In this document: positions 1 to 13,300 of the stretch, one piece after another
How the letters are laid out: every line of letters starts with the position of its first letter
Position numbering within the stretch: position 1 is the stretch's first letter
Origin: Clavelina lepadiformis
Taxonomy: Eukaryota > Chordata > Ascidiacea > Aplousobranchia > Clavelinidae
DNA: 64,000 bases
Direction of reading: 5' to 3'
NCBI RefSeq assembly: GCF_947623445.1
Contig: NC_135246.1
Location: 19,402,288-19,466,287 of the forward strand
The notes under the pieces: model-generated
The model's database searches: none
The model's input: only the letters and a program-made list of their open reading frames with translations
Told to the model about the DNA's origin: nothing
Made by a program: the position numbers and the translations under genes

Positions 1-29
1 TAAATACATTTCCACTGGAGTGCACTCAG

Positions 30-1338
30 CCATGTCCAGGGATGTCTGTTCAATCATCTGTGAATTTCTCGTCAAATTGTGAAAATGGTCTCGCTACATT
101 TGGAGATGTCTGCAACTTCACTTGTGACGAACCCAACCAAATGATAGGTGTGCTTTGATCTCTGCTTCGCAAGTACACACAGTTTGAGCGGTGATGAGTC
201 GTTGCTTAGGTTTAGTCGTGCAAAGACGAATATTACAACATCAGATGTGATTAGATCTTTACCTGAAGTTTTCAACATAGTCCAGCTTACTTCTCTCAAT
301 TTTGTACCACACAGGTGTACCACACTCCATATGCGGTCTGAATGGGGCCTGGTCCTCCACTTCACCCACCTGCATCCGTGTCTGCCCCCATCCTGCTCCT
401 TCAACCCACACGCTTGCCAACCAGACTGTCTATGCAACCCCCGGCAACTGTCTCTATGACGACGACATTCTCGCCTCTCAAGTTGTAAGCGATGATGAAT
501 GTAGTTACAGTTGCAATCCAATGTACACTGTGGGAAATACGTCGATGACGCGTACTTGTTTGTCGAATGGATCGTTTGATCATTCTCTACCGACCTGCTA
601 CATTCCGCAAGCCTCAACCACTTACAGGTGGGTTTGGCTGCTCTCGCTTTAAAACTAGAACCGGTTTTGTTGGTAGTTTTTTTTATAATAATCGAGCTTG
701 TTGCAATATTGAGCTTTTAATGCAGCGACTCATCCTGTGGAACACCGCCGTCCCACAGTCAGTACGTCGGAAGATTGTTACGCGTTGAAAATTGCACCAC
801 GCCTGCAGACACTCAACGACTTTGTGCTGTGTTAGTCACCAACATCTTTCATTCACAGTGCACTCACTTCCATGTGATAAGTTGGAACTTTGTTCATTTG
901 TTTTGTTGTTTCTTCAGTTACGGCTGCAGTTCTGGATACAAGATTCCATCCGGCGATACGATTCACTGCGCCGCCAACAGCTATACCTGGCCTTCCCCGC
1001 CCTTGTGCAAGCGTAAGTAGGTGTTGATGGATTTCCAGTCAAAGAAGTTTTCAGATCATTCTAAGACTTCGCGCAGATGATAACTCTTTGCCTGAAATTG
1101 TGCGCTGCAAAGACATGTTGGAAATAAAAGATGGCTGTGTTGAGCGCCTAGTTTCTGTCAATCATTTTTTGTGTCTTTGCAGGGTTGTGCCCAGACATCA
1201 GTACTCAATGCTCTGGTAAAGTGGAAGGAGAGTATTGCATCATCGAGTGTGAAGCGCAGCAGACGATATCTCATGGAAACAATCGATTGCTCTGTAACGT
1301 AGACGGCACTTGGAGTGACACTCTTCCATATTGTGTTG
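30..1338 (+). CDS. Protease gene exons: CCP modules 1-4
   Basis: Exons 30-147, 315-627, 726-830, 918-1012 and 1183-1338. The first exon opens with a CPGMSVQSS CCP start. Its partner, exon 315-627, completes CCP1 (ending SPTC) and carries all of CCP2, from VCPHPAPS to LPTC. CCP3 (CGTPPSH to PPLC) is split across two exons by a phase 2 intron, and CCP4 (LCPDIST to PYC) is one exon. Acceptors and donors are all AG and GT and the phases 1, 2, 2, 1, 1 close correctly. The exon before position 30 is outside the window, so the true number of CCPs is unknown. CCP4 is short between Cys1 and Cys2. Confidence 0.85.
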
Positions 1339-4300
1339 GTGCGTTCTTCACCTAAATCAGGCGTCACCAAACTTTTCTTTGAAAAGGGCCAGATAAGCAT
1401 AAGAACTGACTGGAATGCTTTGTTCAATAGTTTGCAATACAATGAGCTCATTCACGGCACAGTGAGGTGGGCCGGATAAAATTAACCATGTGGTTCGGGC
1501 CGTCGTTTGGTCACCCATGACCTAAAACGTTGCATGCCTCTAGTATTGTTCTGCTTAATTTATGCTGGGGTTCTTAATGTGTCATTTTACCGTGATAACT
1601 TTATGCTTGCGAAAACAATTCCTCAGATAAGGCCCACTTCAAAATCCAAAGCTCGCTGCAATCGTCGGGTGATTCTATCTGCATCAGCCACAATGGGAAA
1701 GTGAACATCGATGCCAAAGTGATGTTGGCCAGTTGCAGCCCGTCGAACCAGAATGATTTGCTCTGGTCCTGGGAGAGTTCTTCGCTCATCCGACACATTC
1801 GAAGCGGGTTTTGTCTTTCCTCATCCGATCGCAAGCATGGATCGAGGTAAACAATCCTGATTGGCTGAGGAATTTTGACCATACAGATGATGCAGACCTG
1901 TCAACAATAAAGAAGTTGTCATCTAAAACTTTACATAAAATTCAAGAAGGGTTGTAAACCGTAACATAATGATCAGCATACCACCTAAAAGCTCTTGGTA
2001 GAAGTTGAAAGTCTTCCAAAGTTTTATATATTGGAGTTGTATTAGACAATGCATCACAGTTGGCCCAGCTCCAAGCTCATCCTCCTCCTGTTCGTTGCAG
2101 CCTGAAGCTGGAGGAGTGCAACGTTCTCGACCAGCTCCAGCAGTGGAGATGCTCGGATGTTGCCGACCATCCTCATCGGATCAATCTCAGATCCGATGAT
2201 GAGTTTATGTGGGTCGCTGGATCTGTGTTGACCGGTATGGTGCTTGTGGTGCTTCTTAGATGCGGCGTGAAACATGAGACCGCTAACATTAGAAAGTTTG
2301 ACGCTTGGATGGATTATCTGAGGGTTTTATTCATCCCAGGTTGAATAAACTCAGAATGACCAACCTACGATTAAAGTTACAGATGTTGGTTTAGTCATCC
2401 TGGCTTAATCGTGCGTGCGTTAGTTAATCTAGAACTATTTTAATTTCGTTAAAGTGGGTTCGTTCAAACATATCCACTCTTTAACAAATCAACTTCAGTT
2501 GATTCTTCTTGTTTACGACACAAAAATGCAAAAGTTCCCGGTGTAAGCTTCGCCATAAACTTTGACCTTACATTTTCCGATGACGAAGGTAACAGCAGCG
2601 ACGGAGTGAGGCTGCTCCATTCAAGTTTCTTCACCGATTCTCAAAAGAATTCGAGCGAACTCGGTGTCTCGTGGGTGGCCTTAAATGAAAGCCAACCAAG
2701 CGTAACGAACGTCACGCTATGCGCCGTACAGTCCTCCGTTGTCCAGTGTCCCCCACTCTCGTCTGTTGTGCCACTAGGCGGCGTGATGGAGCCTTCGATG
2801 TGTGCGGAAACGTGGTCGCAAGAGGTAAATTAATATAGTGCATACGTTATACACATTTTAAATAGTTTAGTATAATCTGGTATTTTAAGAAAATCTTTGC
2901 GACGATTGTTTCTTTATTAATATTTGACAGATTATTTCTATTTATTTTGGTGGCGATATGTTTCAATAAAAAAATGAAACCATTTAAAATCTTCTTTATA
3001 CTCACATCAAACGATACATATTAGCAGGGCTGGTGCATATGTTAGAGAAATATTATCGTTGACTTATTATCATGCAAAGGTTTAAATTGAACAGGAAGCA
3101 TTCCAGCAATAAGTAAATACCTTTGAAAACTCTTGTTAAACTTAGGGACAAAACTGCACGCTTGAATGTGGGTCTGGTTACACATTGCCCTCAGATTCAT
3201 CGACAACGTCTGAGTGCTTACGTGAAGGTACTTGGTCAACTCTGGAGTTTGAATGTCTTCAAGTTTGTCCTAATCTTGCATCTCCTGAACATGGGGCAAT
3301 TTCGTAAGAAACATTTGTTTAGATCGGGAAACTGGATTGTGTTCTACTCTTTATTACGTCACTTTATTTGTGTGGTTCCAAATCTTCACGAGTAATCTTG
3401 TTGTCCTCATCATACAGAGCTTGCAATGAAAGCTCGCTCACAGAGGGATCCACATGTGACTTCACGTGTGACGAAGATTATGAGCTAATAGGAGATTCTC
3501 AGCGTGTGTGTCAGTGGGATGGAAGATGGTCTGGCGTCACTGTTCTCTGTGCGAGTGCGTACTTGTTGGCTACCTCTGTGTGCAAAACATGTTTCAGTGT
3601 AATTCAGGGTCGCAGCGTAAGTTTTTCACCAACATAACGTGTTTAAGTTGTCAACCGATCACAGAGCGATGCGAAACACTCCCTGTGCCTTCCAATGCGC
3701 TTGTTTCACCACAAGAGTGCGCAAGCGAGGACAGTGACGTCATTTCTGGCACGGTGTGTTTGTATACGTGCGTGGAAGGATACCGCATATCCATCGCACT
3801 GGATGCCAGTTCGGAGGTCACCCGAACATGTTTTCAAAACGGGACCTGGTCAGATAGAGCGCCCTCGTGTGTAAGGGTCTGCAGTGCCCAGGAAGATCCC
3901 CCGAACGGAAAGGTGATGAGAGAGATATTTTGTGTTCATTTTTGACTTTATGATGTCTTTTATGACACATTGTATGTGGTATTATGATGCATTTTTTTAC
4001 GTAACATTTGTTTTATCTAAATGTTATTTTATTAATTTCTTCTTCTCAATTACTGTAAGTAAGTGAGTAGCACCCATTCCAGAGCACAGCATCTGATTAT
4101 TAATAATGAATTCCTGCGTGATTGTGGACTTTTGTGGATTGTGTTTTCTACAGAAACGTCAACCTTCGCAATATTCTGATTCTGTGTTTATCCCACTTTA
4201 TCTGAGTTAATCAGTGGCTAACATGTGGTAGTCGTAAATTCCACAGCAACTTGGTGTTTTTTTACAGATAAGTCCTGTGCTGTGCACCACTCAGTCAAGC

Positions 4301-7300
4301 ACAGCAGGTTTCTCTTGCAAGGTGAAATGTGACGATGGTTATGCGGTCTTTGGTAACGACACCAGGGAGTGTGGTTCTGATGGTGTGTGGACCAACTCTG
4401 TTACTGGTTAGTTCTTTGGTTTAGAAGGATGCCAGCTTTGTTTGGTTACTGTTTTTTCAATGCAAATCAGCAAGAATTGAACATGAATTTCTATCAAATT
4501 ATTTTATTGCTAAGTTTTTCTTATAAACTGTGAGGAATAATTTTAAATTTGTTTGAGTTCGAGTTAAAATTTTGTTTGAAGACGACCTCGGAGCGGTTTG
4601 TCGTTCCAAATGCCATCCACTGCCGGCAACAGACAACTCAGTGATGGAATGTAACGTCATCGGTTCATCCTCGTCAGAGTTTGTTTCCGGATCTCGATGC
4701 TCAGTGGAATGTGAATCTGGCTTCGGCCTCGCAGCCGGCTCCTCCAGGACACGCCAGTGCAACGATTCTGCCACGTGGACAGGCCAGGCCATGACCTGTG
4801 AGAGGGAGGAGCAGTTTGCTGTGTTTCTTCGTAGAACATCGAAATCAAATCTTAAACCTCATATTTGCCTGGTTGCCGACGGCGACGATCTGGATGCTGT
4901 CAATAAAAAGGATTACTCACAATGTCAGACTGGTGAGTCTGGATTGTGATGCCATGTGCTGCGCGTTTGTTACATCATAACGTATCGCTTATCACATCAC
5001 AGAACAGAATCTTCTTCATAAATGGTCTTGGTACAACAACTGGCTGATAAAGAACGCTGGGACAGGTGCAGAACAGGTCAAGTTGAACTTAGAATTCACG
5101 CAGATGATTGATATTCTTGTGCCTGTGGCAGGTCGCTGTTTATCCGTTGAAAATCTCGAAGTCGGCGAGAAGTTGCGAACCACGGCTTGCGATGATGTCA
5201 CAAACAACAAGTGGTCATGTGATGCCGTTTCAGGTCGGCCGTGGTTTTTGAGACTCGCTGCTTCAAATTTCTTTCTTGATTATGGTCACGCTTCATCGAC
5301 CAATGTCTGGTTGATGAACACTGAGTCGATCGACTTAAAACACGATGAAGTGCACTGGTACGTGCTATTTCACCTCAGCAGTGTTGTAGGCTACAGGCTT
5401 ATCCTGGTAGACAATGATTGTCCACCACGTTGTTCATTATCAAAACATCAAGACCATTTTGAAGAGATTTTGCTGTAGGTATGCCAGGCATTTCAACCCA
5501 GATGGTTACACGCCGCTGACGCAATCGCCACCAGTCACTGTGTGCTCGATGAGATTAAATCATGGGATCTGTTCGCCTCTGCGCTCACCGGCGTATGGGA
5601 GTGTGAGTTTAAACTTGTTTGTCTGCTGCTTTAGTGGCTCTACACCTTGAGGCATTGTTCTCGGCTTCTGCTTGTGAAGTTAACTCATTGAATGAGCAGG
5701 AACCGATCAGAAAGATTTCTTTTGTTTAAATGCTCGTATCTAACGCTAAACTATAGACATCTTAACAGTGTAATAAGTAAACTTTGTCGAATGCAAGCAC
5801 AGGTCCATCCATACGCATGCTCTGGCAATGAGATGGGCATTCACGTCGGAACAAAGTGCCAGTTTGATTGCGTGGTCGGTTACAAACTTACTGGTGGGTC
5901 AACGCAGGCCACGTGTCAACAGAATGGGCTGTGGAGTGGTGCGACCCCACTGTGCACTGGTTGGTGGTTTCAAATATTCGCTACTTTCGCATATTTGCTC
6001 CAAATCTGTAAATTGATGAAATCTTGAGATTTGTTGCAAACAAATGTTTATAGTTTAGGCCTAAAATTTAATTTGAACTTTGCTTCATGACTTTGTGCTA
6101 GTGAGTATGACTTATTGCAGGGGTGGGCAAACTGCGGCTCTCCGGCATGTTTTTTGTGGCTCTTCTAGTCGAATCGTAAAATTTCAATAAAATTGCAAAG
6201 ACTACCAAGAGTACCGTTTATGAACGTTTCTCTCTTTTTCTTTTCCTTATTTAGACCAGCATTGATGACAAGTTGTTAATTATCCAAATTTAATGATATT
6301 TTTCGACTGAGGAATGCAGATATGGAACAATTAAACGACATAAACTATTTATGACGTCATAAGTTCTTATGACTTGGCTCGTCAGTAAAAATTTAACAAC
6401 CAAAGCGGCTCTCGGGTTCAAAAAGGTTGCCCACCCCTGACTTATTGCATCACAAACACCTGATTGCCTCATCCATTTAAACTTGATTATCTTTTACTTC
6501 CGTTTTCTATTAGATCACAATGCTCTATTGTTTCATCACAGCTCTATGTCTGAGACTCCCAGCTCCGGCACACGGTCGCATCTTCCCTCCGTCGTGCGTG
6601 GAGAACGTCGACAGCGATGATGAAGACTCCTCCCACCACACGGGTGTCATCCAGGACGGCACCTGCTCGTTTGAGTGCAACCGCGGGTGGGGGCTGGTGG
6701 ACGGTCCGTCGATCTTGAGTTGTCTGCGAAGCAGGAAGTGGAATGCTCGTCAACCAACGTGTAAACGTGAGACCTTGTTATGGTTGTAATGAAACTGTCA
6801 ATCATTTTGTTATGTGATAATGTCCCATCCGCTTCGGCAGGATGCTTAGTTTGTAATTGCTGTTAATGCTTACATCACAATTTATTTTGTGACAATTCTC
6901 TTACAAAACAATATCATTTGTCAATTAAACAACTGCAGGAGTATGTCCGGTGTTGAGTTCTGCTGAAAACGCCGAAGTTTTAAACCAAGATTGTCTGACC
7001 ACGGAGTTGACTGAAGGGAGCATCTGTAGCTATCAGTGCCACGATGGTTATGCCATTCGCAGTGTCTCAGCGTTATGCAACACGCAGTCCAACTCCAGTG
7101 TCATGACAGCTGCCGTGGATAATGAAGGATACTGCAGCAATAAGCAAAGTGGTGCAGTTACACTGAAATGTTTTTCTAAAACGAGTTATTACAGACTTTT
7201 TTTTGAAAAATTTGTGTTGCTTTGTGTTTCATCATTTCTTTCTACAAATAAAACCCGTAATAGCATTGTAACAATCACCATTTATGACATCACAGAAAAT

Positions 7301-10300
7301 GATGACGGTTATGAGACGGTGGTCCACCTCTCCTGTTCATCGGATGGCAAGTGGTCCGCATCGGAGCCAGATTGCGGCCCGCTTTGCCCTCCACTCAGCT
7401 ATCCAAAGAACGGCTTCGTGAGAACTTCTATAATTTGCCTGTTTTATTTTAACTCTTTGCTTTTTAACATTTTGCATTGTTATGATTTTTCTGCTTGATT
7501 GACAGGAATGCTTTTGATTCATTAGAATGCTTTTTTATTGGCAGGAATATTTTTTCCACAAAGTTTTGTTACTTTCATTGACATCTTATAACATGTTCGG
7601 CAGGTCCGTCCTCTCTCATGTGTGGAGCGCCCACAAGTGGCAGGTACATCATGCGCGTTTGAGTGCAACGAGAAGTATTTTGCTCGTGGCGAGTGGTCAA
7701 ATGTCACTTGCCACAGTGGGAAATGGATCCCTACGCAACGACTGCTCGATTCTGATTTTGATGTCTATGGCCTCGACGATTATGAACTGCTGATCCCGAC
7801 TTGTGATTTCTACTGCCCTCCGCTGGTGATGGTGGCAGCCAATCGAAGCACCTTGCTCCCGTCCAAGTGCGCATCGGAGAAGTAAGACATGAAACATTTG
7901 CATAGACATCATAGGCAGTGTACGTGACACTATTAAGTTGTTTTCGTTAAATTATTCTGAGGAACCACTCAGCTTATTTAACTGGAAGAACAGTTCATGT
8001 TAAAATATTTGTAATTTCTCGTTATGGGAAATTATCCAGCGCTTAATATGCGGGTTACGCTCCATGAAGTGTCAATCACACACCAATAAATATTTGATAA
8101 CATTTCTTCTTGTCACCACTTTTCTTTTATTTTCCACACATCGACGTTGTTCCTCACTTTCTTAAAGCTTTGATAAGCCAGAACAATTGGATAGGTGTAT
8201 TTCATGGGTAAAGTGCCTAAATAATCAAATACATTTTGCAATGGTTGTAACCACTTCGCCGGCCGATCATTTTGACCAGGCTTCCACTACTGTAGCTCTT
8301 GATCACTCAATAATTGGTCATCCTGTGTTAAGACATTTACCACATACTATTGCCCACTAGGTTGACTTGTTGCACTTAGCTGTCTTAACTTACACGAACG
8401 GCAATCTTTTTTATTATGTCATTATGGTGACGTCACATATTGTTCTATGACATCACAGGAATAAAGTGGGATCGAAATGTGAGATTGTCTGCGAATCAGG
8501 ATTTATCTTGAGGGGAACTCCCTCTGTCACCTGTCGCCACGATGGAACGTGGGATGGCTCTCTGGGATTTTGCTTGAGTAATCCTCTGCTTTTATGTCCA
8601 TGCTATTGCAGTAGATCAGGACTCGACTAAATGCATTTGTCAATTTCTTGCACCTAACCTAGATGGCTTTAACACCTGCTTGCAAATGCTAAGTTAAATT
8701 GATCACTGGAGTCATTTTATGTCTTAGAAAAGTGTCCTTCGCTTGGAGCACCCCCTAACGGGGCAATCCACCCGATAGAGTGCACCATGACCCAGATGGG
8801 TGATGGGGCCACGTGCACCTTCTCTTGTATGGATAAGTACGCACTAGATGGCGCCGTAACAACATTGTGCAATGGGAGTGGGCTGTGGTCGTCACCGACG
8901 CCTACTTGTAAACGTGAGTTGTGACATCACACTGTGCATTGTGATGCTGGTTTGTCACGGTAATGGATCATTTTTAAGGGAGGTGTCCCGCGCTGCCACA
9001 ACTATATAATGGTCAAGCATCACCAATCACGTCGTGCTTCACCGAACACATCACAATGGGAGAGCAGTGTTCTTTTTCCTGTCTCGATGGATTCCTATTG
9101 GTCGGCAGCGACATGGTTGAGTGCACGGAGTCAGGGGAATGGAACAACGAACCACCAACTTGTAACAGTAGGTCACTTTAATTGATATTGTGAGGAGATT
9201 ATTAAGTCCAGGTAGAAAGTATTTAGAAGGTTTTATTCAAAAATACACTTTGCTCTCCTGCAAATACCTCGCTGCTGTTGTGTTGAGAACTTGAGAGAAC
9301 TCCACATGTTGCACCCTGACATCGTACTCTTACACGAAGCTACGTAACCTACCCATAGTTATAACTGTATTTTGGTATCTATGGATTTTATAGAGCTCAT
9401 AACTCCTTTTTCTTTCCCACCTGAACCATTGTTATTTGTACAGGGATATGCGCCAATCCCGAAGTCAACCGCGGTCATGTGATGTGTGTGATTGATGGTG
9501 CAGAGCAACGATTGGTCGATGATCACGTGCTCACCTGGGGTACGAAGTGCCGGGTGGAGTGCGCTGTAAATTATTCACCCACGCGCAGCACCGTCTTCAC
9601 CTGCAGGAATGATGGACAGTGGAGGCCAAGCGTGCCGGACTGTGTCGGTGAGTTACGATGTTTCTCTGAGAGTGGTTCAAGAATATTACCCGAGGTTTTC
9701 TGCTGCCAGATGAAATAGCTTAAACTTTGAATGGAATCTGTGAGAGCAGCACAATGGTACCTCATTGCATCGAAATGTGACAACATTAATGTTTGGGCTT
9801 ATATTGTATGAATAATATTTGATATTTCACAACCAATCGCTTGTTACATACCAAGCACATACTTGTAACAGAGACAGGTGTTGCCATGTATATTTTACAA
9901 ACCCTGGGATCAACTTCCGTGTGTTTGACTGAAGATGAAACGAAACACGTGGTCGTGCAAATGTCACAATCTAAGTGTTTAGAGCACGGTGACTTTGTCA
10001 ACCCTTCAACATGGAGATGGTTGGATCAATATAATATACAGTAAGTGCATTGCTATCCCTGGTCATTCAATAATGGCTAAAAATTATCAACATCTCTTTC
10101 ATTTAAACAATTCTTCGAAATTATTGCCCGTTGCCTACTTTGATTTGTCTTGAAAATAGAACGTTAAAGAGATTGACGACTATAGTAATAGGAGAATAAT
10201 TACAGATGAAGTTGATTTATGTCTATTGCTGGTTTGTTTTCGGCAACATTAGTGGTGACAGTGCGGCGATATATTTGTTGCAGAAACGCCCACTCTGGGA

Positions 10301-13300
10301 ACTGCATTGCTGTGAGGTCCGCTTCTGAGAATGAGAGGATTCGAACTGTCCCGTGTAACACAGGCCACCCACTCCAACACTGGGACTGCTCCGTCCATAA
10401 TCCGTTTCAGGTCGTTCTGCACGGAACTATCCTGGCGCCTACCACTTTCTATTCTGTGAGTATGTTAAAGATTCGTGTGGTCGTCGTGGTCGCAGAAGTT
10501 AACAATGAGCAGACGTGCTCATAATAATTTTAAATTTACACCTTGCCGTATATTTGGGTTTGAAGGTGCAAGAAAAATTGAAACAAAATTTCTTCCTCAG
10601 AGCATCGGAGAGGTCATCCTGCAAACATGGAGCGACTCACACAGCTACTATTCGACCTTTGACCTTGTTACCCTCACCCACTCCAGCATTTGTTCCCGCA
10701 GACCAGGAAGTCAGTCAACATTTTTCAACTCACTGCTCATTTTTTGCGGATAGTTTTTTTGAGACCAACTAATTTAGAACCAAACCAAACTTTACTGACA
10801 TTGTTTTCAATCACACAATACAGACAAGTCCAATTAAACACAATCTTTTTGCAAAATTATGTTTGCAGTTGCCCTCCAGGTTCACAGTAACCTCGCGTTA
10901 CAGTATTCAGGTTTTGTATCGTAACAATTTGACATTCTTCCAGGTTTACTTGCCATAACTTCGCCGCCCACCAATTAGGATTAGGACACCACAACCATAG
11001 GACACCGATTTATTCATTCCCACCCACAGTACTCTATAAAGAACTTTCAATTGCCCAGTGTTGTAACTTTTTAAATGTTCTTGCTATCAAGGTGTTTGCC
11101 CGCCGTTGTCCAACCCAGAAGGTGGTCGCGTGGTACCGGTGGGCAACTGTACGTCGGACAACGTGAGGGCGGGTCAGCACTGCTCGTATGAATGCAATGA
11201 AGGGATATCTTTACATGGGGAGGATTTCACCACATGTATGGGCAATGGGTTATGGATGAACCCACCACCAATCTGCACCAGTAAGTCTGGGTTCTCTTCA
11301 GAAGCTTATAGCTGTTTAGTTTTCGCGTTCTCTCTCACTCTAGATTGACTTTCAACAAAGTTTCAAGCAGACTTGGAGCATTTTCTTGTAGGCGATGATT
11401 ATGTGTTGCAATTACCTGGCCAGTTTAAACAAAGAAATTTACAGTATTTGTGTCTACGCTAATCTCCACTCCATCTATGTAATAGCATCAGTTGTACCCT
11501 AACGCTGCAAATATATCAGCACTAACTTCCATGATTTGTCTAGATCTGTGCGAACCACTAGCTGGCGATATAGCGCCTTCTTCGTACCTGATCGACGCAG
11601 ATTGTGTCTTCGACTATCTCAAGGTTGGTCATTTATGTGCGGCGAAATGCGTGAGTGGTTATGATCTCCATGGCAACGACACCAGGGAGTGCTTACCATC
11701 GGGAACGTGGTCCCCTCTTCAATACCAGTGCCACAGTAGGTTCTAAGATGTTGTGCAGGTTTCTCTTCGGTAGGTTTTCAACCCATAGCTCAAAAGGATA
11801 ACTCAACCAAAATATAAAGTCACCAATCGCGCTTATCAGTTTGTCCTGTTGGGTTAATTGAGCGAATGCTGCATCGTTTGGGCAGATCAATAAATGAACG
11901 TTCCATGACCTCGTCTGCAGGAACTTGCCCGAGCATATTTGGAATTTTGAATGGTGAAGTGAGCCCACTGCCGTGCAGATCAAACTTGTGCCAGTTCAAG
12001 TGCAAACCCGGGTACGTCCTGGTTGGAGAAACTCGTGAGCTTCGTTGCGTGGACGGCAGCTGGGATAACGTCCTGCCAAAATGCATTCGTAAGTTAGATA
12101 TTATGATTCTAACATGATGAAAAGTTCAAGAATAAATAATTTAGTTAGATAAAGATCCAAGAGGTTCCCAGAAGTTCCCAGCCCAGGGTCAGCGAACCCC
12201 TTGGGGTCTGTGAAGGTGGTGCAAGGGGACCCGAGGGTTAAAATTTAATTTGTCATCAAAAATCTATTAATTAACAATTTAGAAGATGGGATCCGCAAGA
12301 AAGAGATTGCAGCTCGGGGATTGCAAATAAAAAAAATAAGTAATAAAAAGGGTTGGAAACACTGGATTTAATCAAAGTCAACCTTTGGATTGAAAATGCT
12401 GAGTTTATTGGTTTGTGAAATGAAACGTCCCACATAGGGTTCTTGTCATATTATGTCACACACGACAAAGCACAAACGCTTGACACTTTATCATCAACAA
12501 TAACCTTTAACCTGCCGTACATCAACTCACTCTTTCATTTCAGAGGATATTCAGTTCCGCATCATTTTAAAAGGCTCGTCCACGGAGAGGGAGATGTGCC
12601 TGACAGTCGATAAGGACCCCGATAAGCCCCTGGTAAAAGCCCCATGCACACCTCTTCAAAGCAACGATGGGTCTCAGTTGTTCAAGTGGGGATTCACCTC
12701 CGATCAGCTTGTCCATCCGGATAGTGGAAAGTGCGTGAACGGGAGCAGACAGACATGGGGCAAGGTAAGTACGACGCCAAACTTTATGTTTTTTTGGCTA
12801 CAACTGGGAGATTTTGAATACATCATCTGCAAGGATAACTTCCATGCTTTGCCAAATCACCAACCATACTGCCCTCTGATTGGTCTTTTCTTTAAATTCT
12901 TTGGCATAAGTTCAACATCTTTTGTAGGAATTTCAGTTTTTATTATCTAGCATCTTCTATGCTTCAGCGTTCTTGGACCTTCTCATACAGATAAGTTCTT
13001 TCATAGAGAAAACATTTATTTTCCAGATTCGTTTATCAAATTGTTCCGACGCAGATCCAGACCAGTTGTGGGATTGTGGAGAGTCCTCAGGCATATACGA
13101 GTACAGCCTCCGTCTCCGAAACTCGAGTGAGTGTGTCCGGTGCGCTTTCTGTATCGCCCACTGATAGTGACTGAAACCATTTCTAGGTTCCTTTTTGGAC
13201 AACGGACCCAGCGCTGATTATCTACCGACTCCGATTGAGGGTCTCCTGCACGTTGTCATGGAAACAGATTATTATGAGACGAGTCAATGGTTTGCGCGAC

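Noticed and set aside
191..230. Hammerhead-ribozyme-like string (GTGATGAGTC ... GACGAA).
   Set aside because: Invariant core bases are wrong (G instead of C before UGAUGA, GAAT instead of GAAA), and the second copy at 16470 does not keep the motif.
191..266. C/D-box snoRNA candidate (GTGATGA at 191, CTGA at 263).
   Set aside because: The flanks cannot form a terminal stem, and the related copy at 16470 lacks a good C box.
72..617. Long minus-strand open frame antisense to the first protease exons.
   Set aside because: It is the shadow of CCP-coding sequence and crosses the intron without splice sites.
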